Assembly (NCBI GenBank): GCA_018060305.1
Contig: JAGOWF010000065.1
Location: 1 to 11,524 of the forward strand
DNA length: 11,524 nt
Origin: Pyrinomonadaceae bacterium
GTDB taxonomy: Bacteria; Acidobacteriota; Blastocatellia; Pyrinomonadales; Pyrinomonadaceae
Reading direction: 5' to 3'
The notes below the pieces were generated by a model that made no database searches, was not told the origin of the DNA, and saw nothing but the letters and a program-made list of their open reading frames with translations. Below are positions 1-5,700 of the stretch, piece by piece (the stretch's first letter is position 1; the number at the start of each line of letters is the position of its first letter). Position numbers and translations under genes: made by a program.

Positions 1-429
1 CACGAGGCGAAGAAGAAGCAGGTTACCGTCCAGGTAAAAGAGATCAAGTTTCGTCCCGGCACGGATGATCACGACTATAAATACCGGATGGAGCACGCCC
101 GTCAGTGGCTCGAAGAGGGCGATAAGGTGAGAGCTGCGATCGCATTCCGCGGCCGAGAGATGTCGCATCGCGAGTTGGGAGCGAAGATACTCAAACGCCT
201 GACCGAGGAGCTTGCGGACATGGCGGACGTCGAGGTTGCACCAAAGATGGAGGGCTATCAGATGTTCACCATTCTTTCACCGAAAAAGAGCAAGACGCCC
301 GTGCCAAAGCACACTTCGACGGCCCCGAACAAGGACGACGAACCTGTCAAGGCAAAGAAATCCGTCGAGCAGAAGGCGGCACCGCCGCCCGCGGCACCAC
401 CGGAGAAAGACGGGGATGAGATATTTTGA
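1..429 (+). CDS. infC: Translation initiation factor IF-3, C-terminal part (5' end outside window)
   Basis: The reading frame is open from base 1, so the gene starts upstream; about 142 codons are visible. IF3 binds the 30S subunit, prevents premature joining of 50S and checks the start codon-initiator tRNA match. The visible part is the IF3 C-terminal domain: a KEIKFRPG strand, a DHDY-K-R segment, the EEGDKV turn, the FRGREM motif and the closing PKMEGYQM strand, all hallmarks of the family. After the usual end (about SPKKSK, near base 294) there is a tail of roughly 45 residues rich in Pro, Ala, Lys and Glu that looks disordered and is not part of the conserved fold. The order infC-rpmI-rplT is the classical operon, with rpmI starting 30 bases downstream. 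In model bacteria L20 represses this operon; no such regulatory RNA can be judged here because the leader is outside the window. Confidence 0.97.
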   Translation, partial: HEAKKKQVTVQVKEIKFRPGTDDHDYKYRMEHARQWLEEGDKVRAAIAFRGREMSHRELGAKILKRLTEELADMADVEVAPKMEGYQMFTILSPKKSKTPVPKHTSTAPNKDDEPVKAKKSVEQKAAPPPAAPPEKDGDEIF

Positions 430-459
430 TTAGAGCGTTTTAGATAGGAGAAAATAGTT

Positions 460-663
460 ATGCCAAAACTGAAAACACATAAGGGAGCAGCGAAGCGTTT
501 TCGCTCAACGGCGACCGGTAAGTTCAAACGCGGCCACAGCCACGCACGCCACATTTTGACCAAAAAGACGAATAAGCGTAAGCGTAACCTCGACATCGAT
601 GTGATGGTGTCAGAGGGCGACCAGAAGCGTGTCGAGAAGATGCTGCCCTACGGCCGCGACTAG
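460..663 (+). CDS. rpmI: 50S ribosomal protein L35
   Basis: The product is a 67-residue basic protein, the normal length for L35 (bL35), which sits in the large ribosomal subunit. It begins MPKLKTHKGAAKRF, the conserved L35 signature, and continues with the G-K-F-K-R and H-ILTKK-KRKR segments typical of the family. The start is supported by a Shine-Dalgarno sequence AGGAGA at 446-451, eight bases before the ATG. The gene lies 30 bases after infC and 97 bases before rplT. That second gap is unusually long and AT-rich for this operon because it contains an inverted repeat, annotated separately. Confidence 0.98.
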   Translation: MPKLKTHKGAAKRFRSTATGKFKRGHSHARHILTKKTNKRKRNLDIDVMVSEGDQKRVEKMLPYGRD

Positions 664-666
664 AGA

Positions 667-743
667 AATTAAAAATTCAAAATTATAAATGCAAAGTTCG
701 GAGCATACGCTTTTTGAATTTTTCATTTTGCATTTTGAATTTA
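667..743. repeat. AT-rich imperfect inverted repeat between rpmI and rplT
   Basis: The arm AAATTCAAAAT at 673-683 is exactly complementary to ATTTTGAATTT at 732-742. A second pair, AAATGCAAA at 687-695 and TTTGCATTT at 727-735, overlaps the first on the right side, so the arms are built from short repeated units. The block is far more AT-rich than the flanking ribosomal genes and lies inside their transcript. It resembles the small, dispersed AAATTCAAAAT-type intergenic repeats known from several bacterial groups; that link is from memory. In RNA it could form a hairpin just before the rplT ribosome binding site (AAGGAG, 749-754). Confidence 0.65.
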
Positions 744-760
744 CGACGAAGGAGTGAATC

Positions 761-1135
761 ATGCCAAGAGCAAAACGTGGTAACAAGCGCACCGAAAAGC
801 GCAGAAAGATATTGAGCCGTGCCAAAGGCTATCGTGGCACTAAATCAAAACTGTATCGCTCGGCCAAAGAGTCGGTCGAGCGCGCACTGAACTTTGCCTA
901 TACGGGGCGAAAATTGAAGAAGCGCGATTTTCGCAAACTGTGGATCGTCCGTATCAATGCGGCGTGCCGCCTGAATGATATGAAGTATTCCCAATTCATT
1001 CACGGGCTCAGCCTCGCCGGCATCGAGCTTGACCGCAAGGTTCTCGCCGATCTGGCCGTTAAACAGCCTGACGCATTTGCCGCCGTGGCAACGCAGGCAA
1101 AGGATGCGTTAGGTAAACAGCGAGCTGCCGCTTAG
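761..1135 (+). CDS. rplT: 50S ribosomal protein L20
   Basis: This 124-residue protein is bL20, an early assembly protein of the large subunit that binds 23S rRNA and, in E. coli and B. subtilis, represses its own operon. The N-terminal basic extension (MPRAKRG, then RRKILSRAKGYRG and SKLYRSAKE) and the globular domain (RKLKKRDFRKLWIVRINAA, then YSQFIHGL, LDRKVLADLA) match the family throughout. The usual length is about 117-120 residues; the few extra residues form a short Ala/Lys-rich C-terminus. The start has a good ribosome binding site, AAGGAG at 749-754, six bases before the ATG. The operon ends here with a hairpin terminator that runs into the 3' end of the convergent kbl gene. Confidence 0.98.
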   Translation: MPRAKRGNKRTEKRRKILSRAKGYRGTKSKLYRSAKESVERALNFAYTGRKLKKRDFRKLWIVRINAACRLNDMKYSQFIHGLSLAGIELDRKVLADLAVKQPDAFAAVATQAKDALGKQRAAA

Positions 1136-1154
1136 GTGGAAGTAAACGAGACAG

Positions 1155-1194
1155 GGCGCGTTCTATAAACTTTATGCGAACGCGCCTATTTCTA
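1155..1194 (+). terminator. Intrinsic terminator after rplT, overlapping the kbl 3' end
   Basis: GGCGCGTTC at 1155-1163 is perfectly complementary to GAACGCGCC at 1178-1186, giving a 9-bp GC-rich stem with a 14-base loop, followed by the T-rich TATTTCTATT. A G-T wobble (1154/1187) may extend the stem. The right arm lies inside the last codons of kbl on the other strand, and the kbl stop codon is in the loop. The hairpin could end transcription from both sides, but only the + strand has an obvious T-rich tract. Confidence 0.8.
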
Positions 1195-2371
1195 TTCCCA
1201 GTTCCTGCCTTGCTTCTGCAAATTTCTCGATAGCAAGATCGAGGTCCGCTTTTGAGTGGGCTGCAGAGACCTGTGTCCGTATCCTCGCCTTGCCTTTCGG
1301 CACGACCGGGAATGAGAACGGAATTACATAAACGCCTTTTTCGAGCAGCTTTTCGGCCATACTCACAGCGGGCTGGGCGTTGCCGAACATAATTGGAACA
1401 ATAGGATGCTCACCCGGAAGGACATCGAGACCGACGGCGGCGATCTTTTCGCGGAAGTAGTGAGTGTTATCCATCAGCTTGTCGCGCAGCTCGGTCGATG
1501 CGGTCAGCATGTCGATGGCCGCGATCGCGGCGGTGACTATTGGTGGCGCGACGGAGTTTGAGAACAGATACGGCCGCGAACGCTGCCGCAGCAGGTCGAT
1601 GATCTCTTTGCGGCCGCTCGTATAGCCGCCGCTGGCTCCGCCGAGGGCTTTGCCGAGCGTGCCGGTTATCACATCCACGCGTCCTATCACATCGCAGTGT
1701 TCATGCGTCCCGCGGCCGGTCGCACCCATAAATCCGACCGCGTGCGAATCATCAACCATTACCATCGCGTCATATTTTTCGGCAAGATCGCATATCTCGC
1801 GCAGCGGTGCGATATAACCATCCATTGAGAACACGCCATCCGTGGCGATCATCTTGAACCGCGCCGACGACGCCTCCTGTAATTTTGCTTCAAGGTCGGA
1901 CATATCGCAGTTCTTGTATCTAAATCGCTGCGCCTTGCTCAAGCGAACACCGTCAATGACGCTGGCATGGTTGAGTTCGTCCGAGATGATAGCGTCCTCA
2001 TCGCCGAGCACCGTCTCAAACAAGCCGCCGTTCGCGTCAAAACACGATGTGTAAAGTATCGTGTCCTCAGTCCCCAGAAATGCGCTGATCTTCGCCTCGA
2101 GGACCTTGTGGATAGTTTGCGTTCCACATATGAATCGCACCGACGACAGGCCAAAACCCCATTCGTCCAGCCCATTATGAGCCGCCGTGACGATTTCTGG
2201 ATGATCTGACAGCCCAAGATAGTTGTTGGCGCACATATTGAGCACCTCGCGGCCGCCGACAGCGATCCATGCCTCTTGCGGGCTTTCGATTATACGTTCG
2301 GATTTATAAAGGCCGCTATCGCGAATCTCGTGCAGGACCTCCAAAAAATGATTCTTGACCTTTGAATACAT
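1172..2371 (-). CDS. kbl: Glycine C-acetyltransferase (2-amino-3-ketobutyrate CoA ligase)
   Basis: Kbl is a cytosolic PLP enzyme that cleaves 2-amino-3-oxobutyrate, the unstable product of threonine dehydrogenase, with CoA to glycine and acetyl-CoA. The 399 residues match the usual length (about 398). Visible landmarks of the alpha-oxoamine synthase family are CANNYLGL at 47-54, SVRFICGTQ at 77-85, ELNHAS at 132-137, the VDDSHAVGF motif at 206-214 that contacts PLP, and TLGKALGGASGGY at 238-250 with Lys241 as the predicted Schiff-base lysine. The related enzymes BioF and 5-aminolevulinate synthase share this fold; the ICGTQ-H-LE segment and linkage to tdh favour Kbl. The start at 2371 is the family start, although only a weak ribosome binding site (TTAGGCAAG) precedes it. 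It lies 17 bases after the toxin gene and is probably cotranscribed with tdh through the intervening toxin-antitoxin pair. Confidence 0.96.
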   Translation of the reverse strand: MYSKVKNHFLEVLHEIRDSGLYKSERIIESPQEAWIAVGGREVLNMCANNYLGLSDHPEIVTAAHNGLDEWGFGLSSVRFICGTQTIHKVLEAKISAFLGTEDTILYTSCFDANGGLFETVLGDEDAIISDELNHASVIDGVRLSKAQRFRYKNCDMSDLEAKLQEASSARFKMIATDGVFSMDGYIAPLREICDLAEKYDAMVMVDDSHAVGFMGATGRGTHEHCDVIGRVDVITGTLGKALGGASGGYTSGRKEIIDLLRQRSRPYLFSNSVAPPIVTAAIAAIDMLTASTELRDKLMDNTHYFREKIAAVGLDVLPGEHPIVPIMFGNAQPAVSMAEKLLEKGVYVIPFSFPVVPKGKARIRTQVSAAHSKADLDLAIEKFAEARQELGIEIGAFA

Positions 2372-2388
2372 AAGACTTGCCTAATACT

Positions 2389-2688
2389 CTAATTTTCCGG
2401 ATCGTCTCGATTCGAAAAGAACGACAGGATTCGAAGGCGATCTGCCTCGGTATCGACACGATAATACAGAGTGTTTAATCGAGCAACCACTGCCCTGCGG
2501 ACACCGACCTTTTGGGCCGTCTCAGGGTAAAGGTTCGGATATATCGAGAGGAAACGGAGGACGGCTTCGATCCTCTCGGCGAGGTTATCGATCTCGCGTT
2601 GTGAGAAATTCAGACGGAGACATTCAATGGTTTGGCCGAGTTCATCGAGCGCGTGATCGATCCAGCTTATACTATAACCGCTTTTCAT
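2389..2688 (-). CDS. Type II toxin-antitoxin system toxin, ParE/RelE superfamily
   Basis: The 99-residue protein has the layout of the ParE/RelE toxin fold: an N-terminal strand YSISWIDHAL, two helices (about residues 10-50), then strands ending in GVRRAVVARLNTLYYRVD and a final RILSFFSNRDDPEN. The closing F-x-x-R-x-D/N-P pattern and the YY-R-V-D strand are typical of this superfamily. RelE-type members cut mRNA on the ribosome and ParE-type members poison DNA gyrase; the sequence alone does not decide which applies here. It overlaps the end of the upstream antitoxin gene by 17 bases, so the two are translationally linked. It sits between tdh and kbl and ends 17 bases before kbl. No truncation or frameshift is visible. 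Confidence 0.85.
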   Translation of the reverse strand: MKSGYSISWIDHALDELGQTIECLRLNFSQREIDNLAERIEAVLRFLSIYPNLYPETAQKVGVRRAVVARLNTLYYRVDTEADRLRILSFFSNRDDPEN

Positions 2689-2905
2689 AGATCGATCGCG
2701 CTGCGGAATGAGGTTTCAACCTTCCGGCATCAGCGTCTTCTATCCCTTTCGCGATCGACTCTTTCTCGGCATCAGCTATGTCATCCCACCAATCGTGAGC
2801 CGACTGCTGCTTTAATTCCGCGAGCTTATCAAGAATCGAAGGATCTTCGATCACGGACAGCCATTGGATCAGTTCAAGTTTGAGTCCCTGGATGTTGGTA
2901 GCCAT
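2672..2905 (-). CDS. Probable antitoxin partner of the ParE/RelE-type toxin
   Basis: This is a 77-residue acidic, mostly helical protein directly upstream of the toxin and overlapping it by 17 bases. The pattern LKLELIQWLSVIEDPSILDKL followed by DWWDDIADAEKESIAKG and DADAGR is common in small antitoxins encoded next to ParE/RelE toxins, where the C-terminal part wraps the toxin. I know this pattern from gene neighbourhoods and cannot name a formal family with certainty. No DNA-binding fold is evident. The start at 2905 follows the tdh stop by 18 bases with no clear ribosome binding site; a candidate -10 element lies just upstream (see 2912-2939), so a leaderless transcript is possible. The alternative, an unrelated small protein, is unlikely given the overlap with the toxin. 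Confidence 0.8.
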   Translation of the reverse strand: MATNIQGLKLELIQWLSVIEDPSILDKLAELKQQSAHDWWDDIADAEKESIAKGIEDADAGRLKPHSAARSIYEKRL

Positions 2906-2911
2906 ACCACG

Positions 2912-2939
2912 ATACTAGCACAACTATATCTCACTCCAA
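2912..2939 (-). promoter_or_regulatory. Candidate promoter of the toxin-antitoxin pair
   Basis: On the minus strand TTGGAG (2934-2939) is followed after 16 bases by TAGTAT (2912-2917), preceded by TGC, which makes an extended -10. The -10 ends six bases before the antitoxin ATG, so a transcript would start at or near the start codon. The element overlaps the stop codon of tdh. It is inferred from base pattern only. Confidence 0.4.
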
Positions 2940-3955
2940 TCAAGTATCACCTTCCCCGAATTCCCTTCGCGCATCACCTCAAACCCCTTCTCGAATTCCT
3001 TGTATGAGAACCGATGTGTGATCACCGGCGAGATGTCGAGACCCCCTTCCAGCAGGACGCTCATTTGGTACCAGGTCTCATACATTTCGCGGCCATAGAT
3101 GCCCTTGATAGTGAGCATATTAAAGATGACAGTCTTCCAGTTGATCGAGAATTCTTCCGATGGAATGCCCAGAAAAGCGACATTTCCGCCGTGTGTCATA
3201 TTCGCCAGCATGTCGCGAAAGGCCTGCGGATTGCCCGACATCTCCATGCCGACGTCAAAGCCCTCTTTCATACCAAGCTCTTTCTGCACCTCCTCGATCG
3301 ACCGTTCACGGACATCTACCGCAAGCGTGATATCAAACTTCCCGGCCAGCTCGAGCCTGTGCGGATTTACGTCAGTAATGACAATGTTTCGGGCCCCTGC
3401 ATGCCTCGCAACCGCGGCCGCCATGATACCGATCGGCCCGGCTCCCGTGATAAGCACGTCTTCGCCAAATACCTCAAACGCTAACGCCGTGTGGACGGCA
3501 TTCCCAAACGGATCGAATATCGCGGCGACATCGAGATCGATGCCCGCCTTGTGCTTCCAAATATTGGTCATCGGAACGGCGATGTACTCGGCAAAGCCTC
3601 CGTCTGTATTAACGCCAAAACCAAGCGTATGGGCGCACTTGAACCGCCGCCCGGCCATGCAGTTGCGGCAGCGGCCGCACACAAGATGCCCCTCGACGCT
3701 TACGACATCGCCAACCGCGAAATCATTAACATTCGAACCGACCTCGACGATCTCGCCCACCAACTCGTGCCCAAGTATCGTCGGCACTTTGATCGTGCTC
3801 TCTGCCCATTTGTCCCAATTCCAAATATGCACGTCGGTGCCGCAAATGCCCGTCCGCTTTATTCGGATCAGCACATCATTGATCGTGATCGTCGGCTCAG
3901 GAACGTCCTCAAGCCACAGTCCCGGCTCAGCTTTACTCTTGACCAGCGCTTTCAT
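2924..3955 (-). CDS. tdh: L-threonine 3-dehydrogenase, zinc-dependent (MDR family)
   Basis: Tdh oxidises L-threonine with NAD+ to 2-amino-3-oxobutyrate, which Kbl then converts to glycine and acetyl-CoA. The 343 residues equal the usual Tdh length (341-343). Visible landmarks are catalytic zinc ligand Cys38 in GICGTD, the GHE motif at 62-64 (His63, Glu64), four structural zinc cysteines at 93, 96, 99 and 107, the FDPFGNAVHTAL stretch at 147-158 characteristic of Tdh, and the NAD-binding GAGPIG at 171-176. The start at 3955 fits the family N-terminus (MKALVKSKAEPGLWLEDVPEP) but has no good ribosome binding site. It is the first gene of a four-gene minus-strand run: tdh, antitoxin, toxin, kbl. 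In E. coli the pair is kbl-tdh and adjacent, so both the order and the interruption differ here. Confidence 0.96.
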   Translation of the reverse strand: MKALVKSKAEPGLWLEDVPEPTITINDVLIRIKRTGICGTDVHIWNWDKWAESTIKVPTILGHELVGEIVEVGSNVNDFAVGDVVSVEGHLVCGRCRNCMAGRRFKCAHTLGFGVNTDGGFAEYIAVPMTNIWKHKAGIDLDVAAIFDPFGNAVHTALAFEVFGEDVLITGAGPIGIMAAAVARHAGARNIVITDVNPHRLELAGKFDITLAVDVRERSIEEVQKELGMKEGFDVGMEMSGNPQAFRDMLANMTHGGNVAFLGIPSEEFSINWKTVIFNMLTIKGIYGREMYETWYQMSVLLEGGLDISPVITHRFSYKEFEKGFEVMREGNSGKVILDWSEI

Positions 3956-3971
3956 GGTTTTTCTATGAATT

Positions 3972-3980
3972 ATGATAGCA
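3972..3980 (-). promoter_or_regulatory. Candidate extended -10 element for tdh
   Basis: On the minus strand the sequence reads TGCTATCAT, a TGn extended -10 followed by a hexamer close to TATAAT, ending 16 bases before the tdh ATG. No good -35 hexamer sits 16-18 bases upstream, so this is a weak call resting on the extended -10 alone. Confidence 0.3.
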
Positions 3981-4146
3981 GTCCTTCTCTGTTAGTGCAT
4001 TCGCCGGAGAAACCTCGTAATCTAAGATTCTTCTTGACTTTCAGTTGATATTGTGCTACGTTGTTGCACTGTCGCAACGGTCTGAAGAGAGCAAATTTAT
4101 GGGAAATTTCATGACGATGCGTGGCCATTCGTTTTTTTTTCAAAAT

Positions 4147-4236
4147 TGAGCGGAACAGGAGCACAAATGCCCGTAAGTCATTGACAACATTATCACTTAT
4201 TTGTCCCGCTCAGGCCTGGGACACTTGCGGGACACT
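4147..4236. repeat. Cluster of GCGG(G/A)ACA repeats, direct and inverted
   Basis: TGAGCGGAACA at 4147-4157 is inverted as TGTCCCGCTCA at 4202-4212 (10 of 11 bases complementary). TGTCCCGC at 4202-4209 is also perfectly inverted as GCGGGACA at 4227-4234. GGGACACT occurs twice in direct orientation, at 4218-4225 and 4229-4236, 11 bases apart, about one helical turn. The spacing would suit a repressor or activator binding on one face of the DNA upstream of pheS or tdh. The 55-base outer inverted repeat could instead be the ends of a decayed insertion element. The sequence does not decide between these. Confidence 0.5.
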
Positions 4237-4306
4237 AGTACGCTTAAAAAGTCGTAAATGCTGACATGATATGAGTTGTGTAGATTTGGCACTGAGATGT
4301 CCATCT

Positions 4307-4326
4307 CCGGCATAGAAATCTGCCGG
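4307..4326 (+). other. Hairpin in the pheS leader
   Basis: CCGGCA (4307-4312) and TGCCGG (4321-4326) form a perfect 6-bp stem with an 8-base loop, 44 bases before the pheS ATG. There is no T-tract behind it, so it is not a plain terminator. No T-box consensus and no phenylalanine-rich leader peptide was found: the short frame starting at 4271 has no Phe codon. A role in controlling pheS is possible but unsupported beyond position. Confidence 0.35.
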
Positions 4327-4370
4327 TTCCGTTACGAAGAAAATTAGGCTATCGGTTATTCTAATTGCTT

Positions 4371-5462
4371 ATGTCTGAGGCGACGACACAGATCGATCAA
4401 CTGCGCGGCTCGCTCGCTGCTGAGATTGCTTCGATCTCGGCTCTCGTAACGGATGGGCTCGCCCTCCCCGAGGCCGAAGCGAAACAGCGTGGCGTCGCCG
4501 ATCTCAAGGTCCGGCTGACCGGCAAAAAGTCCGAGCTCGCGGGCCTGAAGAAGACGATCGGGGCCGTAGCGGCTGAACAACGCGCCGAATTCGCTCAGGC
4601 CGTCCAGTCACTCGAACGTGAGATAACGGACGCGATCGAGTCTGCCGAGTCGGGCCTTTCGGCCCGCGTCGCAAGCCTGCGGATAGAGAGCGAACGCGTC
4701 GACGTTACAATTCCCGGCCGCCGTCCGCGCACCGGCCATCTGCATCCGATCACGATCCTGCGGCAGCGGATCGAGGATATTTTTGTTTCGATGGGCTATG
4801 CGATCGAGGACGACCGCGAGATCGAGACGGACTATTACAACTTTGACGCGTTGAATATTCCAGAAAATCACCCTGCGCGCGAATCGCAGGATACATTTTA
4901 CACGACCGACGGGTTTGCGTTGCGATCTCAGACCTCGACTGTCCAAATTCGCGCGATGGAACGCCGAGGCGCCCCGATCCGCATTCTTGCGCCGGGCAAA
5001 GTCTATCGCCGCGACACGCCGGACATGACGCACACGCCAATGTTTCATCAGCTTGAGGGCCTGTGCGTCGATAAAGGCATCACAATGGCTCACCTAAAGG
5101 GAACCGTCACCGAATGGCTCAGACGCCTCTTCGGCCCGGACACGCGGACGCGTTTTCGCCCGTCGTATTTCCCTTTTACCGAACCATCTGCCGAGTTCGA
5201 TTTCTCATGCTTCGTCTGCCGGGGATCGGGGCGCGTCGGCGACGACCGTTGTCGTCCGTGCAAAGGCTCTGGCTGGATTGAGCTTGGCGGCAGCGGCATG
5301 GTCCACCCAAACGTCCTGCGAGCCTGCGGCGTCGATCCGGCTGTTTTCAGCGGCTTCGCCTTCGGCTTTGGCCTCGAACGCATGGCAGCGATGATGTTTA
5401 ACATAGATGATATACGGCATCTGTTCGAGAACGACGTGCGGTTTTTGGAGCAGTTTCGTTGA
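4371..5462 (+). CDS. pheS: Phenylalanyl-tRNA synthetase alpha subunit
   Basis: PheS carries the class II catalytic core that charges tRNA-Phe and works as an (alpha-beta)2 enzyme with PheT. From the ATG at 4371 it has 363 residues, slightly longer than E. coli (327) or B. subtilis (344). Residues 1-110 form the helical coiled-coil arm that contacts tRNA. Motif 1 lies in HPITILRQRIEDIFVSMGY (125-143), motif 2 spans GKVYRRDTPDMTH to MFHQLEG (209-230), FPFTEPS is at 267-273 and motif 3 is FGFGLERMAAM (331-341). A four-cysteine segment (Cys280, 283, 294, 297) resembles the C-x2-C pairs seen in many bacterial PheS proteins, here with a slightly longer loop between pairs. A TTG at 4365 would add two residues; ATG is preferred because neither has a clear ribosome binding site. 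It is separated from pheT by two small foreign-looking genes. Confidence 0.97.
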   Translation: MSEATTQIDQLRGSLAAEIASISALVTDGLALPEAEAKQRGVADLKVRLTGKKSELAGLKKTIGAVAAEQRAEFAQAVQSLEREITDAIESAESGLSARVASLRIESERVDVTIPGRRPRTGHLHPITILRQRIEDIFVSMGYAIEDDREIETDYYNFDALNIPENHPARESQDTFYTTDGFALRSQTSTVQIRAMERRGAPIRILAPGKVYRRDTPDMTHTPMFHQLEGLCVDKGITMAHLKGTVTEWLRRLFGPDTRTRFRPSYFPFTEPSAEFDFSCFVCRGSGRVGDDRCRPCKGSGWIELGGSGMVHPNVLRACGVDPAVFSGFAFGFGLERMAAMMFNIDDIRHLFENDVRFLEQFR

Positions 5463-5472
5463 CGACCAATTG

Positions 5473-5481
5473 TGATAAAAT
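5473..5481 (+). promoter_or_regulatory. Candidate extended -10 promoter for the small two-gene module
   Basis: TGATAAAAT (TG at 5473-5474, hexamer TAAAAT at 5476-5481) matches an extended -10 and ends nine bases before the ATG at 5491. Transcription would start about three bases before that ATG, giving a practically leaderless message, which fits the absence of a ribosome binding site there. No good -35 hexamer is seen. It lies only 11 bases after the pheS stop. Confidence 0.4.
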
Positions 5482-5490
5482 CAGAAAACT

Positions 5491-5700
5491 ATGTCGACAA
5501 CAACGGTAGAAGGATTTGTAGAAAACGGCGAGATAGTGTTGCCCAAAGATTTCAAGCTTCCGGAGTCCGGACGTGTGTATGTCGTCGTGCCCGATCCGAA
5601 GAACCGACCCGTACGCATCATGAGTCCACGGGTAGTTGACCCGGCGAGGGTAAAGGACTTTGAACTTGAAGTGACCGACATAGGCGATGACGAAATATAA
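5491..5700 (+). CDS. Small beta-rich protein, antitoxin-like; first gene of a protease pair
   Basis: The 69-residue protein has no family I can name with certainty. Its N-terminal half (residues 5-35: VEGFVENGEIVLPKDFKLPESGRVYVVVPD) reads as a strand, the turn ENGEIVLP, then L-P-E-x-G-R-V and a hydrophobic strand. This is the pattern of small DUF104/AF2212-like or SpoVT/AbrB-like proteins, many of which act as antitoxins or DNA-binding partners. The C-terminal half (about 36-69) is charged and acidic at the end (ELEVTDIGDDEI) and may be the part that contacts a partner. It overlaps the next gene by 14 bases, the usual sign of coupled translation in two-gene modules. No ribosome binding site precedes the ATG; a candidate -10 does. 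It sits between pheS and pheT, where normally nothing intervenes. Confidence 0.75.
   Translation: MSTTTVEGFVENGEIVLPKDFKLPESGRVYVVVPDPKNRPVRIMSPRVVDPARVKDFELEVTDIGDDEI

Larger units (their letters stand above)
3956..4370. other. Gene-free divergent spacer between tdh and pheS
   Basis: About 415 bases lie between the divergent tdh and pheS starts. I see no convincing gene: the longest frame (minus strand, 3970-4164, 64 codons) has no recognisable content. The spacer holds a candidate -10 for tdh, a GTTGC-6-GCAAC inverted repeat near 4061-4079, an uninterrupted run of nine T (4132-4140), the GCGGGACA-type repeat cluster (4147-4236) and a hairpin (4307-4326). A TTGACA at 4181-4186 has no matching -10 at normal spacing. 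No clear promoter for pheS was found. Confidence 0.7.

Noticed and set aside
3099..3968. Long 289-codon open frame on the + strand opposite tdh
   Set aside because: It is antisense to a fully conserved dehydrogenase and its translation is low-complexity Ser/Pro/Thr-rich with no domain; it is a codon-bias shadow.
3491..4048. 185-codon + strand frame over the tdh start
   Set aside because: It covers coding DNA of tdh in reverse and the spacer; no recognisable motif or ribosome binding site.
4286..4300. TTGGCAC resembling the -24 part of a sigma-54 promoter
   Set aside because: No TTGC at the required -12 distance follows.
4271..4315. Possible pheS leader peptide for attenuation
   Set aside because: The short frame MSCVDLALRCPSPA has no phenylalanine codons and no terminator follows it.
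4365..4370. TTG start two codons upstream for pheS
   Set aside because: It adds only two residues and has no ribosome binding site; the ATG at 4371 is the simpler choice.
4608..5093. 161-codon minus-strand frame inside pheS
   Set aside because: Arg/Ala-rich translation opposite the conserved catalytic domain of pheS; a shadow.
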